Source of the DNA: Desulfoluna butyratoxydans
GTDB lineage: Bacteria; Desulfobacterota; Desulfobacteria; Desulfobacterales; Desulfolunaceae
Direction of reading: 5' to 3'
NCBI RefSeq assembly: GCF_900699765.1
Contig: NZ_CAADHO010000002.1
Span: 558,001-622,000 of the forward strand
DNA length: 64,000 bases
Positions 40,092 through 49,356 of the stretch are shown here, in pieces. Below the pieces are notes generated by a model, which had not been told where the DNA came from, did not search any database, and saw only the letters and a program-made list of their open reading frames with translations. The position numbers and the translations under genes are program-made. Each line of letters starts with the position of its first letter. Position 1 is the stretch's first letter.

Positions 40092-40316
40092 TCAAACGGG
40101 GATAAGCACGTGCCTTTCGTAACCGGTACATAGAAAATCCAGGGCACCGATGATGGCATCGCCAAGCTCAGATGCCGGGATGGCGGAGAGCTGGGGCGTC
40201 AAAAGAACGTGGGGGGTGTTTTCAATGGACAGCACAGGGGGCAGCCTCTCAATGGGGGTGGTGATGAGGCGGGATTGCTTTGATATGGGAGTCACAACCC
40301 AGTCTAACCAAGGCAA
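40092..40316 (-). pseudogene. Remnant of a D-2-hydroxyacid dehydrogenase (C-terminal part)
   Basis: The minus strand encodes 74 residues. The second half (LSIENTPHVLLTPQLSAIPASELGDAIIGALDFL) resembles the end of D-isomer-specific 2-hydroxyacid dehydrogenases, where a strand leads to TPH and a closing helix. The catalytic His position is Gln here. The NAD-binding and catalytic N-terminal parts are absent, and the upstream 75 bases hold only a terminator. I regard it as a gene fragment left by deletion. The assignment rests on a short similarity. Confidence 0.4.
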
Positions 40317-40355
40317 AAAACCTCCGCAGGCAACGGTGCCCGACGGAGGTTTTTT
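40315..40355. terminator. Bidirectional terminator after the chemoreceptor gene
   Basis: ACCTCCG (40320-40326) and CGGAGGT (40344-40350) form a stem with A-run before and T-run after. On the minus strand it closes the chemoreceptor gene, whose stop is at 40392. Confidence 0.85.
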
Positions 40356-40391
40356 AATGGTTGTTTCCAGGTTGGCGTGGGCTCTATGTGA

Positions 40392-42053
40392 TCAGACTTT
40401 GAACCGGCCCACCATGGAGGTAAGGTTTTCGCTCATGGACAGGATGCTGGAGACCCCTTCGTCGGATCGGGCGCAGCTCTCGTTCATGTCGCCGGAGGCG
40501 TGGCTGACGTCTTCGATGTCCTGGGCGATGGTGGAGGAGAGGCCGGAGGTGGCCGCGACGTTTTCGTTGATCTCGGACAGGCCGCTGGAGATCTGGGTGA
40601 CGTTGTCGGCAATGCCCTGGGTGGTCTGAGCCTGGGAGTCCACGGAGGAGGCGATCTCCGAGACAATGTCGCTGGTTTTGTCGATGACCCCGGAGATCCC
40701 TTCGATGTCCCCGATGGTGGCCTGGGTGGAGGTCTGGATGTTGACGATGGTGTCGCGGATGTCCCGGGTTGCATCGGCGGTCTGGCGTGCCAGGTCCTTG
40801 ATCTCGGCGGCCACAACGGCAAACCCCTTGCCGTATTCACCGGCACGGGCCGCCTCAATGGTGGCGTTCAGGGCCAGGAGGTTGGTCTGCTCGGAGATGT
40901 CGGTGATGGCCTCGGTGACCTTGCCGATGGCTTCGGCCTGGTTGCCCAGCTCACCCACGCGTTCGGTGGCGTTGCGGGACTGGGTCACGGCTTCCATGGT
41001 GATTTCCCTGGCCCTTTCCGAGCTTTCGGCGATGGTGCGGATGGTGGCCGTCATCTCTTCGGTGGAGGCGGCCACGGCCGTGGTGCTGGTGGAGGCCTGC
41101 TCCATGGCGGCGGCCACAGAGTCCATGTTGCCCTTCATCTGGTCCGATGCGGTGGAAACGGCTTCGGACTTGGATTTGACTCCGTGGGCCCCCTCTTTGA
41201 GGTTCCCGGAGAGGCGGGTGAGCTCTTCGGCGGAGTCGTTGAGGGAGGTGGCGTTGTCTGCGATGCGGGCAATCATGCTCTGGAGGTTCTCGATGAATTT
41301 GTTCATCCAGAAGGCGAGCTGGCCCACGTCATCCTTGCTGTGGACGGTGAGGCGTTTGGTGAGGTCCCCTTCGCCCTGGGCGATGTCTTTGACCATCTCC
41401 ACGGTGTCCGACAGGGGCCCGGTGATAAAGCGGCGGATGATGATGAGGTTAAAGAGGATGGTGGCCACCACCACCACGATGAACAGGGCCAGGTTCATCA
41501 TCTGCTGGTGCCCTGCTTCCTGGCCCACGTCGTGGAGTCGGCTCTGGAGGGCTTCGGAGCGGGTTTTGGACAGGGTGGCCAGGGATTCGGTGAGGACCTT
41601 GGTTTCATTGGCCAGGGCCTGGGATTCACGGGCTGCTTCTGTGTCCGTGCCTTCGAAGTCTTCGGCCACGCGGGTGTAGATGGTAAGGGCTTTGTCTGAG
41701 AAGGAGCGGATCTGCTGGGCCAGGGCCCGGGCCTCGGGTGCTGCTCCAGGGTCCAGCCCTGCAATGGCGTCCAGGTGGGAGATGACCTCGTCTGCTCGCT
41801 GCCCAGCAGCTTCCAGGAGTTCGGTGTCACCGGCCATGACGGCATCACCGTAGAGTTTGACCTGGGCCTTGAACTTGGCAAGGGTGGTCAACGATTCCAT
41901 GGCTGCAGGGAACATGGTGTCCGAGACTTGGTTCAGCTCCCCCCGCATGGAATAGCCGCCGATGAGCCCGACGCCCGTGGTAATGGCGTAACCCGCCATG
42001 AGGATCAACAGACTGCACCAGATTTTTTTCCCTGTGCTCAGCGATTGCCACAT
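40392..42053 (-). CDS. Methyl-accepting chemotaxis protein
   Basis: This 553-residue receptor has a membrane helix at 12-32, a periplasmic four-helix-bundle-like domain (about 33-190), a second membrane helix near 195-212, a HAMP domain, and a long helical signalling domain with the conserved hairpin tip ([36 protein letters not shown], near 390-425). It should signal to a CheA/CheW system elsewhere in the genome. The ATG at 42053 is preceded by GGAGGGGAAACC. It is monocistronic, ending at the terminator 40315-40355. Confidence 0.93.
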   Translation of the reverse strand: MWQSLSTGKKIWCSLLILMAGYAITTGVGLIGGYSMRGELNQVSDTMFPAAMESLTTLAKFKAQVKLYGDAVMAGDTELLEAAGQRADEVISHLDAIAGLDPGAAPEARALAQQIRSFSDKALTIYTRVAEDFEGTDTEAARESQALANETKVLTESLATLSKTRSEALQSRLHDVGQEAGHQQMMNLALFIVVVVATILFNLIIIRRFITGPLSDTVEMVKDIAQGEGDLTKRLTVHSKDDVGQLAFWMNKFIENLQSMIARIADNATSLNDSAEELTRLSGNLKEGAHGVKSKSEAVSTASDQMKGNMDSVAAAMEQASTSTTAVAASTEEMTATIRTIAESSERAREITMEAVTQSRNATERVGELGNQAEAIGKVTEAITDISEQTNLLALNATIEAARAGEYGKGFAVVAAEIKDLARQTADATRDIRDTIVNIQTSTQATIGDIEGISGVIDKTSDIVSEIASSVDSQAQTTQGIADNVTQISSGLSEINENVAATSGLSSTIAQDIEDVSHASGDMNESCARSDEGVSSILSMSENLTSMVGRFKV

Positions 42054-42537
42054 ATGGTTTCCCCTCCACTGGTAAATTGTATGTCAGATACGTTTGTGTC
42101 CGTACGGTGTGTTTCGTTTGGTATCGGTGATCTCTTATTTAATATCGGTTCCTGTTCACTGTATATTTAACGGGTGTTTGTGTTTTGTGCCTGTTCTGTG
42201 ATTACTCTTTATACTTGTCTCGCCGTATTTGATTGACACTGTATTTTTGGTTACTAACCAGCTGTACGGCGAGTATGATAGTCCGAAAATAAAGAATTAT
42301 TCAGCTATGGTATTTCTAGATTGATAAGACGGTAAAGGATATCGATGGTTTTTGTCAAAGAAAAACTATGTATACAAAGTTTTTGCGCAGGGAGGTGCCG
42401 GATATGGATACGGGAGGCTCAAGAAAGGGCAAATAGATATTTCGAATATAGAACGGCGGTTGTATAGAGCGAACGCTCGATAAAGTGGTCAACCTGTTTC
42501 ACGGAGACGCCGGGTGCTGTTTTCCGGGCTGGTAATG
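42054..42537. other. AT-rich intergenic region upstream of the chemoreceptor
   Basis: No gene seen in 480 bases. It holds the palindromes TGGTTACTAACCA (42248-42260) and GAGCGAACGCTC (42467-42478). The region is clearly less GC-rich than the genes around it. The chemoreceptor promoter should lie here on the minus strand. Confidence 0.5.
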
Positions 42538-43539
42538 TCAGTGCCCGGAAGGGTCCAGGTAGGTGACATCTCCGGAGAGAATTCGCAGGGCCTCACCGGC
42601 ATCGGTGGTCACAAGCAGCACGCCGTCTGCGTCGATGTCCGTGACCCGGCCTTCGATCTCTTCGCGCATCATGGAGACCCGGACCCGTCGTCCCACAATG
42701 TCGGAGAGTTCCTTCCAGCGGGTGAGAATTGACTCCGGGCCCTGGGTGGCCAGGGTGTGGTAGTGGGTTTCAAAGCTGGAGAGAATGGCCTGAAGGAGGG
42801 CGACCCGGGAAAAGGGGGCGGAGGATTCGGCCATGACCGAGGTGGCGATGTCCCGGATGTCCGGGGAAAACGCCTCGGTGGGGGTGTTGACGTTGAGGCC
42901 CAGGCCGGTGATGACGTAGTCCACGGCATCGAGCTCCATGCTCATCTCCGTGAGGATCCCCGCGAGTTTTCTCCCCCCCACCAGAATGTCGTTGGGCCAC
43001 TTGATGCGGGCGTCGATGCCGGTCTCGCGGATGAGGGCCTCGGCAACGGAGACGGCGGTCATCAGGGTGATGAGGGCGGCGCGTGACGGGTCCATGTCCG
43101 GGCGCAGCACAAGGGAGAAGAGGAGGCCTTCCCCGGGCCTGGCCAGCCAGGAGCGACCTTTCCGGCCGCGGCCCGCGCTCTGGGATTCGGCCACCACCAA
43201 CGTGCCCTCGGGGGCGCCGTCGCGAGCCAGCTCCCGGGCCCGGGTGTTGGTGGAGTCGGTGAGATGGTGGTGGACGATGCCGTTTTTTCCCATGACCGAG
43301 GTGCCCAGCCCGAAGAGGATCTCTTCGGCCAGGAGAAGATCGGGGGCTTCGGTGAGGAGGTACCCCTTGCCCGGCGCCGAGGAGATGGCGTAGCCGAGCC
43401 CCTTGATGGCGGAGATGTGTTTGGAGATGGCGGCGCGGCTGATGCCGAGTTCACCGCTGAGCTCTTCTCCGGAGACCCAGTGGCCGGTGCGGCTGCGCAG
43501 GGTGGACAAAAGGTCCTGGCGTTTTCCTGACAAGGTCAT
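42538..43539 (-). CDS. birA: Bifunctional biotin operon repressor / biotin-protein ligase BirA
   Basis: This 333-residue protein has an N-terminal helix-turn-helix (about 1-60, with VSGEELSGELGISRAAISKHI). The biotin-protein ligase catalytic domain has ESQSAGRGRKGRSWLARPGEGLLFS (biotinyl-AMP loop), KWPNDILVGGRKLAGIL and a short C-terminal SH3-like domain. It attaches biotin to carrier proteins and can repress biotin genes. I chose the ATG at 43539 because GGGAG lies five bases before it. Its substrate in this window is the biotin carrier at 54179-56119. A small gene (43647-43826) lies 107 bases upstream on the same strand. Confidence 0.93.
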   Translation of the reverse strand: MTLSGKRQDLLSTLRSRTGHWVSGEELSGELGISRAAISKHISAIKGLGYAISSAPGKGYLLTEAPDLLLAEEILFGLGTSVMGKNGIVHHHLTDSTNTRARELARDGAPEGTLVVAESQSAGRGRKGRSWLARPGEGLLFSLVLRPDMDPSRAALITLMTAVSVAEALIRETGIDARIKWPNDILVGGRKLAGILTEMSMELDAVDYVITGLGLNVNTPTEAFSPDIRDIATSVMAESSAPFSRVALLQAILSSFETHYHTLATQGPESILTRWKELSDIVGRRVRVSMMREEIEGRVTDIDADGVLLVTTDAGEALRILSGDVTYLDPSGH

Positions 43540-43646
43540 GGTGGCTCCCATGGGGTGAAAATTCAGGATCGGTCCCCGAAGACGCTTCGCCGGGCCCGTG
43601 GGGGCCCCGGGAAGCGAAGGGGAAACCGGGTGGGGCGATGCCGACG

Positions 43647-43826
43647 CTATTCCGGGCTGAGGAATTCGTTGAGCTTTTCGCACATCTCTTCCGGCCAGAC
43701 CTCGGCGTGGAGGAAGAGTTCCACCTCTTCATCGGTGAGGCTTTTCCGGATGTTGGGGGGAAGGGCATCCAGGGCCATCTGACGCTCCGGATCCACGTTG
43801 TTCTTCTTGCTCTTCTTGTTGCCCAT
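43647..43826 (-). CDS. Small protein, 59 residues, unknown
   Basis: It is a short frame with codon usage like its neighbours. The N terminus is highly basic (MGNKKSKKNNVDPERQ), followed by a mostly acidic amphipathic part (SLTDEEVELFLHAEVWPEE) and a tail ending FLSPE. AGGAAA precedes the ATG at 43826 by about nine bases. It is unlikely to be random because both halves look protein-like and because it fills the gap before birA on the same strand. The function is unknown. It may be cotranscribed with birA. Confidence 0.65.
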   Translation of the reverse strand: MGNKKSKKNNVDPERQMALDALPPNIRKSLTDEEVELFLHAEVWPEEMCEKLNEFLSPE

Positions 43827-44033
43827 GGGGTGTGTTTCCTGTATTTCTATGTATTATTTACGAATCATTGGGGTGTCTGCGGCAGGGTTGTGGGATCGAA
43901 AAGAAAAGACACCCGTCTTGTTCTTGCTTCGGTCCTTCTCGTGCTTGGTACCCGGCCTGCCGCACTCTCTTCGAGCTACTTATCACACAACCCCCGGAAA
44001 GGGCAACGTGATCCCCACGGGAAGGCCAAACCC

Positions 44034-44630
44034 ATGAGCACCCAACAGGAGCGAAGTCTCAGGACACGGAAAAAACTGGTGGACGCTACCCTGTCGTGCC
44101 TCCAGGACTACGGTTACGCAGGGGCCAGCCTCTCCCGGATCCTGGACCGGGCCGGTGTCTCCCGCGGGGCCTGGAGCCACCACTATGAGACCAAGCGGGC
44201 CATGGTGGCTGACAGTGCCAAGGCCCTTTTGGCCATTGCCCTTGAAGAGGCCCGGGAGGTGGGGAGCCACCTGGCGTCCGAAGCCCCTGATCTGGAAACG
44301 ATTCTGGAGGAGGTCTGGAACCGTTTTTATCAGGGCCCGTACCGGGATGTCTGGGTGGAGTTCAACGTTGCCTGCCGCACCGACGCCGATCTGCGGATTC
44401 GGTTGACACCGGTCATCGAAGGCTTTTTCGACGAGCTGGACGCCATCTGGCGTTCACGGCTTCCCGATGCCGCCACCTATGCCATGGCCAAAGACCTTCT
44501 GGACCTCTCCCTTTATCTTTTGCGGGGCATGGCCATCCAATCCCTCTCCCTGGACCGTCCCGACCATTACCGCCATCTCAGGCAGGCCTGGGCTTCGATC
44601 ATTCGACATACCGCGGCTTCCATACCTTGA
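44034..44630 (+). CDS. TetR-family transcriptional regulator
   Basis: This 198-residue protein has an N-terminal TetR helix-turn-helix (RTRKKLVDATLSCLQDYGYAGASLSRILDRAGVSRGAWSHHYETKRAMVADS, about 9-60) and a helical ligand domain with no assigned ligand. The ATG at 44034 follows GGAAGG. A longer frame exists upstream but overlaps the divergent small gene and lacks homology. The next gene on the same strand is an FAD-dependent dehydrogenase 355 bases away. The dyad at 44852-44873 lies between them and is a candidate operator for this protein. Confidence 0.88.
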   Translation: MSTQQERSLRTRKKLVDATLSCLQDYGYAGASLSRILDRAGVSRGAWSHHYETKRAMVADSAKALLAIALEEAREVGSHLASEAPDLETILEEVWNRFYQGPYRDVWVEFNVACRTDADLRIRLTPVIEGFFDELDAIWRSRLPDAATYAMAKDLLDLSLYLLRGMAIQSLSLDRPDHYRHLRQAWASIIRHTAASIP

Positions 44631-44647
44631 ACGGAACCATGCCGCTT

Positions 44648-44669
44648 GCCTCCGGCAGGACCGCCGGAG
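44648..44669. repeat. Short box hairpin related to the intergenic elements (element 8)
   Basis: GCCTCCGGC and GCCGGAG surround AGGACC to form a compact hairpin right after the TetR gene stop. It matches the box half of the elements only, without the longer hairpins. Confidence 0.5.
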
Positions 44670-44787
44670 ACCTGTGTTACCTGAGTTGATCTTCCTGAAA
44701 ATCCATTCCCTCTCCGGGAAACCGGCAACGCCACGGAGCGCCCACGCTGCGGGTCTGTCCGGGTATGATATTTTTCGTTTGTGTTGT

Positions 44788-44800
44788 GGAACAATGTTCC
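44788..44800. promoter_or_regulatory. Small dyad GGAACAATGTTCC
   Basis: This perfect 13-base dyad (GGAACA-A-TGTTCC) lies between the TetR gene and the dehydrogenase. It could be a second operator; its arms do not match those at 44852-44873. Confidence 0.35.
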
Positions 44801-44851
44801 TTGGAGTGGGATAAGATCTTTACTTTATTGGCTTGAGGTGTGACAATCCAT

Positions 44852-44873
44852 AAACAGACTGTGTGGTCTGTTT
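44852..44873. promoter_or_regulatory. Candidate TetR operator upstream of the FAD dehydrogenase
   Basis: AAACAGAC (44852-44859) and GTCTGTTT (44866-44873) are perfect 8-base arms with a six-base spacer, the usual size of TetR-family operators. The dyad lies 112 bases upstream of the dehydrogenase start and 220 bases downstream of the TetR gene. Confidence 0.6.
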
Positions 44874-44984
44874 TAGGTTGGCGCGGTGGCCGCCTGCTTT
44901 CAAGAGGGCTCACTTTGCCGATGAAGGAAATGCTGAGCATGTCTGGTGTGAATCCTGAATCAACCGATGGAACAAGGGGGAGAG

Positions 44985-46610
44985 ATGGCGCACAGGCGGT
45001 TTGAAGCGGATGTGGTGATTGTGGGCGGGGGACTGGCGGGCATGACCGCCGCCTTTGAGCTCCTCGGGCTGGGGGCTAAGGTCGTGATCCTGGACCGGGA
45101 TGTGCCGGAGCGGTTCGGGGGCCTTGCCAAGGAGTCCTTTGGCGGGGTGATGATGGTGGATACGCCCCTGCAGCGAAAAAACGGAATCCGGGACTCCCCG
45201 GAGCTGGCCCTGGCCGACTGGCTGAGCTGCGCCGATTTCGAAGAGGGCGCCCACTGGCCCAGGAAATGGGCCGAGCTGTATGTGCACCGGTCCGGGGACA
45301 TCATCCACGAGTTCCTCAAGGATCGAAAGGTCACCTTCCTTCCCGTGGTCAACTGGCCGGAGCGGGGGCTTTTCAAGCCCGGGAATTCGGTGCCCCGCTG
45401 GCACATCGCCTGGGGCACGGGGTTCGGGATCATTGAGGCCATGGAAGCCGGTCTGAGCGGCCATCCCCATCGGAGGAACCTTGAGGTTCACTTCGGGTGC
45501 CGGGTCGAGGCCCTGGAGCTGAGCGCAGGGGCCATCACCGGGGTCCGGGGCACCAGGGAAGAAAACGGGGAATCTTTTTCCGCAAGGGGCGAGGCCGTGA
45601 TCCTGGCCGCAGGGGGCATGTGCGGCGGTGATCTGTCCAAGGTGCGGGAGAACTGGTACGCCCCCTGGGGCGAGCCCCCGGACAAGCTCCTCAACGGCTC
45701 CCACCGCTACGCAGACGGCCTGATCCACGACGCGGCCGCAGCCGCCGGGGCCACCATCACCCACCTGGACAAGCAGTGGCACTACGCAGCCGGGGTGGAC
45801 TACCCCGACGCGGATATGCCGGGCAAGGGGCTCAGCCTGGTGCCGCCTCGGTCTGCCCTCTGGGTCAACGCCCTGGGGGAGCGCATCATGGATCCGGCCC
45901 CCCTGGTGGGGTACACCGACACCCGCTACCTGGTGGAGCAGATCTGCAGGCAGCCCGGAAAATACTCCTATCAAATCATGAACTGGAAAATCGCCGCCAA
46001 AGAGCTTGCCGTTTCCGGGAGCGAGCATATGAAAGCCTTTCGCAACAGGGACAAGGTGCGCCTTGTCAAAGAGCTCCTTTTGGGCAACACCGAGCTGGTG
46101 AAGCGACTCCTGACCGAGTCCCGGGACTTCATCGCCGCAAACTCCCTGGACGAGCTGGTGGACAGGATGAACGACATGGGCAACCACCTGACCGTGGACC
46201 GCGACGCCCTCAAAACCGCGGTCAAAACCTACGACGCCCAGATCGAACGGGGCCCGGCCTTTTTCAACGACGATCAGCTCCGCCGCATCGCCAACTTCCG
46301 CACCTACCGGGGCGATCGCCTCCGTACCTGCAAGTTTCGAAAAATCGACGACCCCAAAGCCCGGCCCCTGATCGCCGTGCGTGAGTTCATCCTCAGCCGA
46401 AAAAGCCTGGGCGGTATCCAGACCGACCTCTTCTGCCGGGTCCTGAACAAGGACGGAGACCCCATGGAGGGCCTCTACGCCGCCGGTGAAACCGCCGGCT
46501 TCGGCGGCGGAGGCATCCATGGCAAAGGCTCCCTCGAAGGCACCTTCCTCGGCTCCTGTATCCTCATGGGCCGTATTGCCGCCCACCATATCTGTGGCAA
46601 GGGGTTGTGA
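44985..46610 (+). CDS. FAD-binding dehydrogenase (fumarate-reductase/KSTD-like flavoprotein)
   Basis: This 541-residue flavoprotein starts with a Rossmann dinucleotide site (VVIVGGGLAGMTAAFELL). It continues with segments of the FAD-binding dehydrogenase family: SFGGVMMVDTPLQRKNGIRDS, HWPRKWAELYVH, NSVPRWHIAWGTGFG, and a C-terminal ETAGFGGGGIHGKGSLEGTFLG that closes the FAD site. Members reduce or desaturate carbon-carbon bonds of varied substrates, and the substrate here cannot be read. I chose the ATG at 44985 behind GGGGGAG. Regulation is probably by the TetR protein at 44034. It ends 36 bases before hairpin element 9. Confidence 0.85.
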   Translation: MAHRRFEADVVIVGGGLAGMTAAFELLGLGAKVVILDRDVPERFGGLAKESFGGVMMVDTPLQRKNGIRDSPELALADWLSCADFEEGAHWPRKWAELYVHRSGDIIHEFLKDRKVTFLPVVNWPERGLFKPGNSVPRWHIAWGTGFGIIEAMEAGLSGHPHRRNLEVHFGCRVEALELSAGAITGVRGTREENGESFSARGEAVILAAGGMCGGDLSKVRENWYAPWGEPPDKLLNGSHRYADGLIHDAAAAAGATITHLDKQWHYAAGVDYPDADMPGKGLSLVPPRSALWVNALGERIMDPAPLVGYTDTRYLVEQICRQPGKYSYQIMNWKIAAKELAVSGSEHMKAFRNRDKVRLVKELLLGNTELVKRLLTESRDFIAANSLDELVDRMNDMGNHLTVDRDALKTAVKTYDAQIERGPAFFNDDQLRRIANFRTYRGDRLRTCKFRKIDDPKARPLIAVREFILSRKSLGGIQTDLFCRVLNKDGDPMEGLYAAGETAGFGGGGIHGKGSLEGTFLGSCILMGRIAAHHICGKGL

Positions 46611-46645
46611 GGGGAAGAAGGGAGAGGGGAAAAAGCGAAAAACAA

Positions 46646-47129
46646 GCCTCCGGCGGCGAGGGTGGCGAAGCCACAATAGCGAAAACACCTCGAAAGCTGA
46701 TTGCCCTTGCGCTTTGTCCTTCGTACCTCAGGAAAAAGCGCAAGGGCGTTCGCCGCGGGCTGCGCCCGCCACCAAGGCTGGTGGCTACGCAGGTATTTTT
46801 ACAAGCTTCGTATGTCCACAAAATGCCAGGACAATTTCTGGCCAAAGGTTTGGCCCCCGGCAGGGCCGCTGTAGGCAAACTGGAGCTGAATAGTTGCGGG
46901 GGAGGTATCAAATGACACTGGTGGGGTAGCGTCTGGCGTTCTATGCATACCAAAACAGGCCGTGGGTGATCCGAATGGATCGCCCACGGCCTGTTTTGGT
47001 TACTCGTCAACGAAGGCGAGCTAAATGCTCTGGCTTCTGTTACGGGCGCAGCCCGTCAGCGAATGTGACAGCCCGAGGAACGAGGGCTGGAGCATTCGCG
47101 AACCTGGGGTCCAGGGGATTATCCCCTGG
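46646..47129. repeat. Intergenic hairpin element 9 (complete two-arm copy)
   Basis: The left arm has box GCCTCCGGCGGC (46646-46657), a long stem GCCCTTGCGCTTTGTCC (46703-46719) with loop TTCGTACCTCA (46720-46730), and GCGGGCTGCGCCCGC (46755-46769). The right arm has ACGGGCGCAGCCCGT (47042-47056), a hairpin with arms GCGAATG and CATTCGC (47059-47099) and loop GAGGAACGA (47075-47083), and CCAGGGGATTATCCCCTGG (47111-47129). That last hairpin contains the stop codon of the SulP gene. Confidence 0.85.
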
Positions 47130-48831
47130 TCTCGATTTCCCGGCTGACGGTGGGGACAAAGGGGACGGGGCGGGGGATCTCTTCGAGGCCGAGGAACCGC
47201 CGTGCGCCGTTTAAGGCGTCGTCGATGTTGGTGTAGACGTTGTCCTCACCGATTTTGTAGTAGAGGCCCGACTGTTCGAGGCAGATGAGGGGCTGGGCGT
47301 GGACGCCGGAGAGGATGAGCAGGGTTTTTTCCCGCTGGGCCTCGTCCACCATCTCTTCCAGGGCCCTTAAGGCGGTGGCGTCCATCATGAGGATGTGGCG
47401 GCATCGCAGGATGAGCACCTGGGGTTTTTCACGCACCACCCGCAGGGTGTCCTTGAACCGGTTTGCAGCGCCGAAAAAGAAGGGGCCGTTGATCTCGAAA
47501 ATCTCCACGCGGCGGGGCACCTTGCGGCAGGCCAGGGCGTGGGGGTCGTTTTCAAAGTCGTCGGTGCGGCGCTTGATGCGGGTGAGGTTGGCCATGCGGT
47601 TCATGAAGAGCAGGGAAGCCATGACCACACCCACCTCGATGGCCACGGTGAGGTCCACGAAGACAGTCAGGCCAAAGGTCACCAACATGACGGCGATGTC
47701 CGAGGGCGGGCTCTTGAGGAGCTTGACGAAAAAGCGCCACTCGCTCATGTGGTAGGCCACCATCATGAGGATGGCGGACAGGGTGGCCATGGGGATGAGC
47801 ACCGCCCATTTGCCGAAGAAGAGCAGGATGAGAAGCAGGGTCACGGCATGGACCATGCCGGCCACCGGGGTGGTGCCGCCGCTTTTGATGTTGGTGGCAG
47901 TTCGCGCGATGGCTCCGGTGGCGGGGATGCCGCCGAAGAGGGGAACCACGAAGTTGGCCAGGCCCTGGGCCACCAGCTCCATGTTGGCGTTGTGGCGTTT
48001 GCCGATCATCCCGTCGGCCACCACAGCCGAAAGAAGGGACTCGATGGCGGCGAGCATGGCGATGGTAAAGGCCGGAGAGCTGAGCTGCTTGATCATCTCC
48101 CAGTTGACCTTGGGAATGGACGGGGAGGGAAGGCAGGAGGGCACGCTGCCGAAACGGCTCCCGATGGTCTCCACGTCGAGGCCGAGAAGGGCGGTGATGA
48201 CGGTGGTGGCGATGATGGCCACCACGGACCCGGGCACTTTTCGGGTGACCTTGGGCCAGAAGAGCAGGATGGCAAGGGTCACGGCCCCCACGGCCAGGGC
48301 CTGGGTGTTTAGGGTGTCCATGCCTGCTATATAGGCACCGATCTTGCCGATGAAATCACCCGGGGTGTTTGCCAGGGTGAGCCCGAAAAAGTCCGGGATC
48401 TGCGTGGTGAAGATGATGAGGGCAATGCCGCTGGTAAAGCCCACGGTCATGGGGTAGGGGATAAACCGGATGGTGGCCCCCAGCTTGGAGAAACCCATGA
48501 TGAGGAGCATCACCCCGGCCATCATGGTGGCCACGGCCAGCCCTTCGTAGCCGTACTGGGCCACAATATCGAAGACCACGATGATAAAGGCCCCGGTGGG
48601 GCCGCCGATCTGGACCCGGCTTCCTCCGAAACAGGAGATGATAAAGCCGGCCACAACCGCCGTGAAGATTCCCTGTTCGGGTTTGACCCCCGAGGCAATG
48701 GCAAAGGCAATGGCCAGGGGCAGGGCCACAATACCTACGATGACACCGGCCATGACGTCACTGACGAGGATCTTTTTCGAGATCCCCTCCTTGAACGCAC
48801 GCACCGATTCCGGAACAAAAAGCGAAAACAT
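47119..48831 (-). CDS. SulP-family anion transporter with STAS domain
   Basis: This 570-residue protein has about 10-12 membrane segments (opening with VSDVMAGVIVGIVALPLAIAFAIASGVKPEQGIFTAVVAGFI) and a C-terminal STAS domain (near 455-550, LILRCRHILMMDATALRALEEMV). SulP proteins move sulfate, bicarbonate or other anions. For a sulfate reducer a sulfate or bicarbonate substrate is plausible, but it is not evident from sequence. I chose the ATG at 48831 behind AAGGAG. The last codons and stop lie inside a hairpin at 47111-47129. Confidence 0.9.
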   Translation of the reverse strand: MFSLFVPESVRAFKEGISKKILVSDVMAGVIVGIVALPLAIAFAIASGVKPEQGIFTAVVAGFIISCFGGSRVQIGGPTGAFIIVVFDIVAQYGYEGLAVATMMAGVMLLIMGFSKLGATIRFIPYPMTVGFTSGIALIIFTTQIPDFFGLTLANTPGDFIGKIGAYIAGMDTLNTQALAVGAVTLAILLFWPKVTRKVPGSVVAIIATTVITALLGLDVETIGSRFGSVPSCLPSPSIPKVNWEMIKQLSSPAFTIAMLAAIESLLSAVVADGMIGKRHNANMELVAQGLANFVVPLFGGIPATGAIARTATNIKSGGTTPVAGMVHAVTLLLILLFFGKWAVLIPMATLSAILMMVAYHMSEWRFFVKLLKSPPSDIAVMLVTFGLTVFVDLTVAIEVGVVMASLLFMNRMANLTRIKRRTDDFENDPHALACRKVPRRVEIFEINGPFFFGAANRFKDTLRVVREKPQVLILRCRHILMMDATALRALEEMVDEAQREKTLLILSGVHAQPLICLEQSGLYYKIGEDNVYTNIDDALNGARRFLGLEEIPRPVPFVPTVSREIETRG

Positions 48832-49356
48832 CTGACAACTCCTTGAAGAAGACAATCACCAGTTTTTTATGAGTCATGCGTATCGGTTGATTGGTCTGTC
48901 GGGTTGCCGGTGACGGCAAGGCGGCAATGGGGCGGCACGGGCAGCGACTGGGCGCTGCTTCGGTCGTGGCCAATCAAAGGATAACAACCTTTAGAATGGG
49001 GCTTGTTGCGGTTGATACGAAGGGAGGGCGCACCATGCCATGGCCCGGAAGGGGGTGATATCTCCGGGTTGTTCAGCGGGATGCGGTCCGCTTGTTCTAT
49101 CAAAAATACTTATGATAATTATGAATTTTAATAAGTATCCAACAAGACGACGCCGCTACGGTAACGCCATCACACAGTGATGTCAAGGAGGAATAAGGAG
49201 CATACTATTGTTGATTCTTCAGGCAGATGGGGTATGGTAAACGACGGATGCGGGACGCCCGGAACGGACAGTGGGGAGGTGACGGTCCGGTTCGATTTCA
49301 ATCCTGATGCGACCCGCGAGCTGACCTTGATAACCCTGGATCGAAACGTACACACC
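48832..49356. other. Divergent region with AT-rich dyad
   Basis: This is the control region between SulP (minus) and the thioesterase (plus). ATACTTAT (49106-49113) and ATAAGTAT (49131-49138) form perfect 8-base arms with a 17-base spacer. AAGGAGG at 49184-49190 and AAGGAG at 49195-49200 could serve an alternative, longer form of the thioesterase, since the frame stays open from 49177. Confidence 0.5.

Noticed and set aside
44910-46688. Long minus-strand open frame of 592 codons
   Set aside because: It mirrors the FAD-binding dehydrogenase, whose Rossmann and FAD motifs are clear on the plus strand.
21819-47129. CRISPR array
   Set aside because: The repeats are far apart, differ in length and flank genes, and there are no regular spacers or cas genes.
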